From NCBI GenBank assembly GCA_023416965.1, contig JAEZGJ010000231.1, positions 1-16,552 of the forward strand: a DNA stretch of 16,552 bases. Reading direction: 5' to 3'. Below the pieces are notes generated by a model, which did not search any database, was not told the DNA's origin, and saw only the letters and a program-made list of their open reading frames with translations. The stretch is from Pseudomonadota bacterium (GTDB taxonomy: Bacteria; Pseudomonadota; Alphaproteobacteria; Rhizobiales; Phreatobacteraceae). Position 1 is the stretch's first letter. Each line of letters begins with the position of its first letter. The position numbers and the translations under genes were made by a program. Shown here in pieces: positions 13,574-16,552 of the stretch.

Positions 13574-13969
13574 TCAGACGGCGTCCGTCGAGGTGACGAC
13601 GAAGGTCTTGAGCTCGCCGTCCTCGTCGCGGATCGAGACATATTCGCCGATCTGGAAGGCGTGGTCGCCAAAGCGGAAGCCCGCCTCGTCGTCGTCGGTC
13701 GCTCCGGGGTCGTAGTCGAAGGTCCAGGTCGCGCCCTTCGCGCCGCCCGGCTTGTGGACGAGGAGGCCGTGCTGGTCCTCTTCGCCCTGCCAGAAGCGCC
13801 TCACCTTGCACAGGGCGCGATGCTGCTTCCAGGCGGGAAGGTCGATGCGGCCGGCCGCGTCGAGGGGTGCGACGAACTCGTAGCCGTGGAACTTGGATCC
13901 GTCCGGATAGCCGGGCGAGCGCGCCATGTTGAGGCGGATGCGGTGGAAGCCCCGGGGGAGAGTCGTCAT
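13574..13969 (-). CDS. Conserved hypothetical protein
   Basis: A 131-residue soluble protein without signal peptide or membrane segment. I recognise it as a type conserved among related alphaproteobacteria, but no named domain or function. Visible features are an N-terminal FHRIRLNMARSPGYPDGS stretch, HGYEFVAPLDAAGRIDLPAW, a KVRRFWQGEEDQ segment, LLVHKPGGAKGATWTFDYD and an acidic DDDEAG followed by FGDHAFQIGEYVSIRDEDG. It is rich in aromatic and acidic residues, suggesting a compact beta-rich fold. The ATG at 13969 has AGAGG 9 nt upstream. It converges on hisG (3-nt gap) and lies downstream of azlCD on the same strand. A possible FNR/FixK-type box lies 58-71 bp before the start. Confidence 0.8.
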   Translation of the reverse strand: MTTLPRGFHRIRLNMARSPGYPDGSKFHGYEFVAPLDAAGRIDLPAWKQHRALCKVRRFWQGEEDQHGLLVHKPGGAKGATWTFDYDPGATDDDEAGFRFGDHAFQIGEYVSIRDEDGELKTFVVTSTDAV

Positions 13970-14026
13970 CGTCGAAAACCTCTGGCTGTGACGCTCTCTT
14001 GATGCGCCGAGCCTCCCGCCGCTGCC

Positions 14027-14040
14027 TTGATCGGGGTCAA
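14027..14040. promoter_or_regulatory. FNR/FixK-like box upstream of the hypothetical gene
   Basis: TTGAT-cggg-GTCAA resembles the alphaproteobacterial FNR/FixK consensus TTGAY-N4-RTCAA, with one non-identical position between the half-sites. Its centre (14033.5) lies about 64 bp before the start of the gene at 13969. No convincing -10 was found at the class II spacing, so the site is tentative. Confidence 0.3.
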
Positions 14041-14053
14041 CCGCCGCCCCGGC

Positions 14054-14368
14054 TCAGGGAAGTCCCAGCGCGCGCGCCGCCATCACCGCGCCCATGCCCG
14101 CCGCGAGCGCCACGATGTCCTTCCTGACGGCGACCATGGCGAGCGTGGCGGCTGCGATGCCGATCCAGGCGGAGAGGCCCCCGCGCATGGCCAGCGGTAC
14201 CACCGTGGCGACGATGATGGCTCCGGGCAGCGCCTCCAGCGCGGCGCGCAGGAAGGGCGTCAGCGGCACGCGGGTCATGATCCAGTAGCCGGCGAAGCGC
14301 ACCGCATAGGTCGCCGCAGCCATGGCAAGGATGGCGGTGACGGGGCCGGCCCACTCAGCCTCGCTCAC
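14054..14368 (-). CDS. azlD: AzlD-family branched-chain amino-acid transport subunit
   Basis: A 104-residue protein, the small subunit of an AzlCD exporter in the inner membrane. It has four hydrophobic segments (about 7-30, 40-60, 66-83 and 86-102), consistent with the family. TYAVRFAGYW and the block LPGAIIVATVVPLAMRGGL are typical. The start codon is GTG at 14368; AGGAG lies 6 nt upstream, and no closer ATG fits. It overlaps the end of azlC by 14 nt, so the two are co-translated. The transport substrates of this clade are inferred from family, mainly branched-chain amino acids. Longer overlapping frames on this strand are shadows. Confidence 0.92.
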   Translation of the reverse strand: MSEAEWAGPVTAILAMAAATYAVRFAGYWIMTRVPLTPFLRAALEALPGAIIVATVVPLAMRGGLSAWIGIAAATLAMVAVRKDIVALAAGMGAVMAARALGLP

Positions 14369-15080
14369 GGAAGGCTCCTGCGGCGAGGGACCCGGCGATG
14401 GCGCCGGTGATGATGAACCAGTAGCCGGAGACGAGCTGAGCCGTGATGACCGCGACGGCTGCGGCCACCGGCCAGGCGAGCCGGTCGCGCCTCAGGCGGA
14501 ACAGGCCCACCGACATGGCGGTGAAGGTCAGCGGCATGACCATGTCGATGGCGAAGCGCTTGGGGTCCGTCAGGAGATGGCCGAGCGCATGCCCGGGAAT
14601 GGTCGCCAGCGTCCAGACGAGCCACATGAAGAGCCCCGCGCCGACGAAGACCCCGGCATCCTGGCCGCCTTGGGCGTGGTAGCGAGAGCCGATGACGAAA
14701 TTGGCGTCCGTCAGGCCGGCGAGGCCGAGATGGACAGGGCCTGCGGGCCCCCGCGACAGCCAGGGCTGCAGCGAGGCTCCCATCAACAGGAAGCGCAGGT
14801 TGACGGCCGTCGTCACCACCACGAGGGCGGCGATGGCCGAGAGCGAGAAGACCTGCGGCCAGAGCTGCAGGGCGAGGAGCTGCGAGGCGCCCGCATAGAC
14901 CGAGAAGCTCATCAGCACCGCCTGGCCGAGGGTCAGGCCCTTCTCGGCCGAGGCCGCGCCGACCGCCGCCGCGAAGACGAGGACGCCCGGCAGCATCGGC
15001 ACGCTCAGCCGCGCGCCCTCGACCATGCCGGCGAGGGTGCAGGGAACGGGGCGGGGGGAGGCGGGATCGGGTGCGTGCAT
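14355..15080 (-). CDS. azlC: AzlC-family branched-chain amino-acid exporter
   Basis: The large inner-membrane subunit (241 residues, usual size) of an AzlCD exporter. VYAGASQLLAL (61-71), NLRFLLMGASL (94-104) and the following TDANFVIG motif are family hallmarks, with about five to seven hydrophobic segments. The frame is open 89 codons upstream, but that stretch is Arg/Pro-rich and overlaps the acetyltransferase gene, so I start at the ATG at 15080. Its ribosome-binding site (AAAGG close to the start) is not well placed, and an internal ATG at 15026 has none. It overlaps azlD by 14 nt. The leader of 134 nt can fold in two alternative ways. Function by family; exact substrate unknown. Confidence 0.9.
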   Translation of the reverse strand: MHAPDPASPRPVPCTLAGMVEGARLSVPMLPGVLVFAAAVGAASAEKGLTLGQAVLMSFSVYAGASQLLALQLWPQVFSLSAIAALVVVTTAVNLRFLLMGASLQPWLSRGPAGPVHLGLAGLTDANFVIGSRYHAQGGQDAGVFVGAGLFMWLVWTLATIPGHALGHLLTDPKRFAIDMVMPLTFTAMSVGLFRLRRDRLAWPVAAAVAVITAQLVSGYWFIITGAIAGSLAAGAFRERG

Positions 15081-15125
15081 GGGCCTTTGGCGATTGGAGA
15101 CCTTTGTCTCGTTCCGCAGCCGGCC

Positions 15126-15171
15126 GGTCCAGTCCCTGCGGGTGCAGGGCCGGACCTCGCGGACCGCAGGG
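15126..15171 (-). ncRNA. Alternative hairpins in the azlC leader
   Basis: On the transcript strand, CCCTGC can pair with GCAGGG over a 4-nt loop (15134-15149), strengthened by an outer GGTCC/GGACC pair (15126-15130 with 15152-15156). The segment CCCTGCGG (15134-15141) can instead pair with CCGCAGGG (15163-15170). The two structures exclude each other, which is the layout of an attenuator or riboswitch-like switch. GC-rich DNA makes such pairings common by chance, and no known class is recognised. Confidence 0.3.
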
Positions 15172-15185
15172 GTGGGGAGGGAACT

Positions 15186-15201
15186 TCGGTCAATGGACCG
15201 A
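15186..15201 (-). terminator. Weak hairpin after the acetyltransferase gene
   Basis: TCGGTC-aatg-GACCGA is a perfect 6-bp stem with a 4-nt loop, 14 nt after the acetyltransferase stop. No U-tract follows on the minus strand, so it may be a partial terminator or a processing point before azlC. Confidence 0.3.
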
Positions 15202-15214
15202 GCCGGCGACCGCC

Positions 15215-15691
15215 CTATGCCAGCGGCTTGCGGAAGAAGTACTCCCAACTCGCGCTGGCGTCGGCGAGATAGCGCTCCACCGGCTGCCGCACGAAGCCGA
15301 GCTTCTCGTAGAAGCGGTGGCCGCGCAGGAAGCGCGTGTCGCTCCACAGGATGATCTCGCGCGCGCCGCGCTCCTTCAGGAAGCTCTCACCTTCCGCATA
15401 GAGCCGCTGCGCCAGCCCGGAGCCGCGGTGGGCTGCGCTCGCATAGACCTTGAAGAGCTCGCCCGTCCCCGGAACGTCTGTCATCACGGCCGCTAGCGAG
15501 CCGATGACCTCCCCATACGACTCCGCAACGAAGAGCTGCCCGCCCGCCCGCTGATAGTGGCTCGCCGGCGCCTTCAGCTCCGGAAACTCCGCGCCGATGA
15601 AAAGGCACCCCGGATATTCGGCGAAGGTCGTGGCGATCAGCGCGGCGAGCGCCGGGGCGTCGGCATCGGTGGCGTGGCGGAGGGACGTCAT
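15215..15691 (-). CDS. GNAT-family N-acetyltransferase
   Basis: A 158-residue acyl-CoA-dependent acetyltransferase, probably acting on a small-molecule amine or a protein N-terminus; the substrate cannot be told. Conserved motif A lies at about 80-95 (FKVYASAAHRGSGLAQRL), with the acetyl-CoA-binding R-G-S-G-L-A loop. Motif B includes WSDTRFLRGHRFYEKLGF near the C-terminus, as in many GNATs. The frame is open 44 codons further upstream, but the ATG at 15691 begins the typical N-terminus MTSLRHATDADAPALAALI. A clear Shine-Dalgarno sequence is missing (only CCGAG). The gene precedes azlC on the same strand by 134 bp and diverges from a secreted-protein gene. Confidence 0.9.
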   Translation of the reverse strand: MTSLRHATDADAPALAALIATTFAEYPGCLFIGAEFPELKAPASHYQRAGGQLFVAESYGEVIGSLAAVMTDVPGTGELFKVYASAAHRGSGLAQRLYAEGESFLKERGAREIILWSDTRFLRGHRFYEKLGFVRQPVERYLADASASWEYFFRKPLA

Positions 15692-15701
15692 CTGCACTCG
15701 G

Positions 15702-15739
15702 AGGTTACGGAAATGGACGTATAGGCAAGCCCGTAACCT
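15702..15739. promoter_or_regulatory. Spaced inverted repeat in divergent promoter region
   Basis: AGGTTACGG (15702-15710) and CCGTAACCT (15731-15739) are perfect 9-bp reverse complements separated by 20 bp. They sit in the 94-bp region between the acetyltransferase and the secreted-protein gene, just upstream of both starts. A dimeric regulator or an RNA hairpin are both possible. A -10-like TATAGC follows at 15750-15755 on the plus strand. Confidence 0.4.
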
Positions 15740-15785
15740 TTCGACACGATATAGCGCAAATTGGATACTTTCAGAGGGGAATTTG

Positions 15786-16160
15786 ATGCGGGCCAGACAC
15801 CTGTCGATGGCGCTCGGCCTCACGCTGGCAGCGAGCAGTGGCGCCGCAGCCCAGAATCTATGCCAAACCCAAGGTGGCCGGTATTTCCCTGCACAGAATG
15901 ACAGCGTGTCCTATGACCTGACGATCCAGTCCGGCAGTTCCTGCTTTCGTAATTTCGGAAGCCGGACCTTGACGTTCACTGGCACTTCCGTAGTTGCTCA
16001 ACCGGCCAACGGAACGGTTCGCGTCATCTCTCCAACCCGGATCCAGTTCAGTGCCCGCGCCGGGTTCCGCGGCACCGACCGCTTCGTTGTGCGGGTTTGT
16101 GCGCAGGGACAGTCCGGACGAGGGTGCTCAACTCTGACTCACATCGTAACAGTCCGTTAG
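15786..16160 (+). CDS. Small secreted protein with cadherin/Ig-like motif
   Basis: A 124-residue exported protein of unknown function. Residues 1-22 form a signal peptide (MRARHLSMALGLTLAASSGAAA, cleavage before Gln23). The mature domain of about 100 residues has four cysteines (Cys26, 53, 105, 114), enough for two disulfides, and no membrane anchor. The segment PANGTVRVISPTRIQFSARAGFRGTDRFVV resembles the end of tandem bacterial Ig-like or cadherin-like repeats (A-x-G-T-V ... G-F-x-G-T-D-x-F), but here it is a single copy. GAGGGG 6 nt before the ATG supports this start; the frame is open a further 63 codons upstream without support. The region is less GC-rich than its neighbours. Its stop overlaps the convergent aat stop by 4 nt. 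Function unknown. Confidence 0.75.
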   Translation: MRARHLSMALGLTLAASSGAAAQNLCQTQGGRYFPAQNDSVSYDLTIQSGSSCFRNFGSRTLTFTGTSVVAQPANGTVRVISPTRIQFSARAGFRGTDRFVVRVCAQGQSGRGCSTLTHIVTVR

Positions 16161-16552
16161 GTTTGATCTGTCCGGGACGTGCCCAGCGCTGCTACCGGGG
16201 GCATCGGCACTGGCTTCCAGCATGCCGGGACATGGAGCGCCGCCTCGAGCAGGCGCTGGTAGCGGTTGCGCGGGACCTCGACCGCACCGAGAGTGGCGAG
16301 GTGTGGCGTGACGAATTGGGTGTCGAGGAGGACGAAACCGTCGACCTTCAGCCGCGCCACCAGGTGGACCAGCGCCACCTTGGACGCATCGGTCTCGCGG
16401 TGGAACATGCTCTCGCCGAAGAAGGCCCCGCCGAGGCTGACGCCGTAGAGCCCGCCGACCAGGCGGCCGTCGCGCCAGGCCTCCACCGTGTGACAGTGGC
16501 CCATGCGGAAGAGCGCGCCGTAGAGCCGGCGGATCCGGGCGTTGATCCAGGT
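16157..16552 (-). CDS. aat: Leucyl/phenylalanyl-tRNA-protein transferase (5' end outside window)
   Basis: The enzyme transfers Leu or Phe from tRNA to proteins with an N-terminal Arg or Lys, marking them for ClpS/ClpAP degradation. The frame is open from the window edge to a TAA at 16157 (131 residues), so the N-terminus and start are missing. Diagnostic segments are INARIRRLYGALFRMGHCHTVEAW at the left of the visible part, LVGGLYGVSLGGAFFGESMF, DASKVALVHLVARL and DTQFVTPHLATLGAVEVPR. The ATG at 16504 is internal and should not be taken as the start, because conserved sequence continues before it. It converges on the secreted-protein gene with a 4-nt overlap of the stop codons. Confidence 0.95.
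   Translation of the reverse strand, partial: TWINARIRRLYGALFRMGHCHTVEAWRDGRLVGGLYGVSLGGAFFGESMFHRETDASKVALVHLVARLKVDGFVLLDTQFVTPHLATLGAVEVPRNRYQRLLEAALHVPACWKPVPMPPVAALGTSRTDQT

Noticed and set aside
12532..13596. Plus-strand open frame of 354 codons
   Set aside because: It overlaps hisG in another frame; its Arg/His-rich translation has no motif, while the hisG frame carries the PRPP signature.
15741..15769. Promoter TCGACA-N17-GATACT for the secreted-protein gene
   Set aside because: The match and spacing are good, but a start about 7 nt after the -10 would fall inside the Shine-Dalgarno sequence, so the promoter would yield a poorly translated transcript.
1..16552. Mobile genes, CRISPR arrays, tRNA or rRNA genes
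   Set aside because: I looked for transposase or integrase motifs, regularly spaced short repeats and tRNA-like cloverleaf sequence and found none. The only repeat families are the palindrome at 8750-8902 and the coding repeats at 1-71.

Overview
The window looks like chromosomal DNA from a GC-rich alphaproteobacterium, most likely in the Hyphomicrobiales (Rhizobiales). The evidence is the protein content (a 325-residue HisG with HisZ, a DUF2076 protein, a TorF-type porin, a glcDEF operon) and a palindromic intergenic element of a kind common in that order. I cannot name the genus. I see no transposase, integrase, tRNA, rRNA, CRISPR array or phage gene, and no gene-free stretch longer than 300 bases. 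The largest gap, about 255 bases before the porin gene, holds a terminator and a possible operator.

Layout. 1-492 (-): 5'-complete part of a DUF2076 coiled-coil/proline-glutamine-rich protein that runs off the left edge. 748-1626 (-): TorF-family outer-membrane porin. 1846-3432 (-): malate synthase A. 3628-4605 (+): glycosyltransferase-2-like protein. 4658-5080 (-) and 5225-5686 (+): divergent organic-hydroperoxide pair Ohr/OhrR around an AT-rich operator. 5756-6148 (+): MAPEG membrane protein. 6121-10364 (-): glycolate oxidase operon glcD-glcE-glcF, interrupted between glcD and glcE by a 153-bp long-range palindrome. 10506-11426 (+): divergent LysR regulator with a TTG start and a near-perfect operator. 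11460-13570 (+): hisZ-hisG, overlapping by 4 nt. 13574-13969 (-): small conserved hypothetical. 14054-15080 (-): azlC-azlD branched-chain amino-acid exporter. 15215-15691 (-): GNAT acetyltransferase. 15786-16160 (+): small secreted protein with four cysteines. 16157-16552 (-): C-terminal part of Aat, the leucyl/phenylalanyl-tRNA-protein transferase.

Functional links. GlcDEF oxidises glycolate to glyoxylate, and malate synthase A can condense glyoxylate with acetyl-CoA to give malate, so two steps of C2 assimilation lie within 7 kb. Ohr destroys organic peroxides and OhrR, a two-cysteine redox repressor, should control it from the shared intergenic region. HisZ and HisG form the first enzyme of histidine synthesis. 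AzlC and AzlD form one exporter.

Most of this is ordinary housekeeping and accessory metabolism, and I found no convincing wholly new system. The best leads are regulatory: the LysR-type operator centred about 65 bp upstream of a predicted glcD start site; the REPIN-like palindrome inside the glc operon, whose sequence is open in frame with glcE; paired palindromes before malate synthase; alternative hairpins in the azlC leader; and a spaced 9-bp inverted repeat between the acetyltransferase and the secreted protein.
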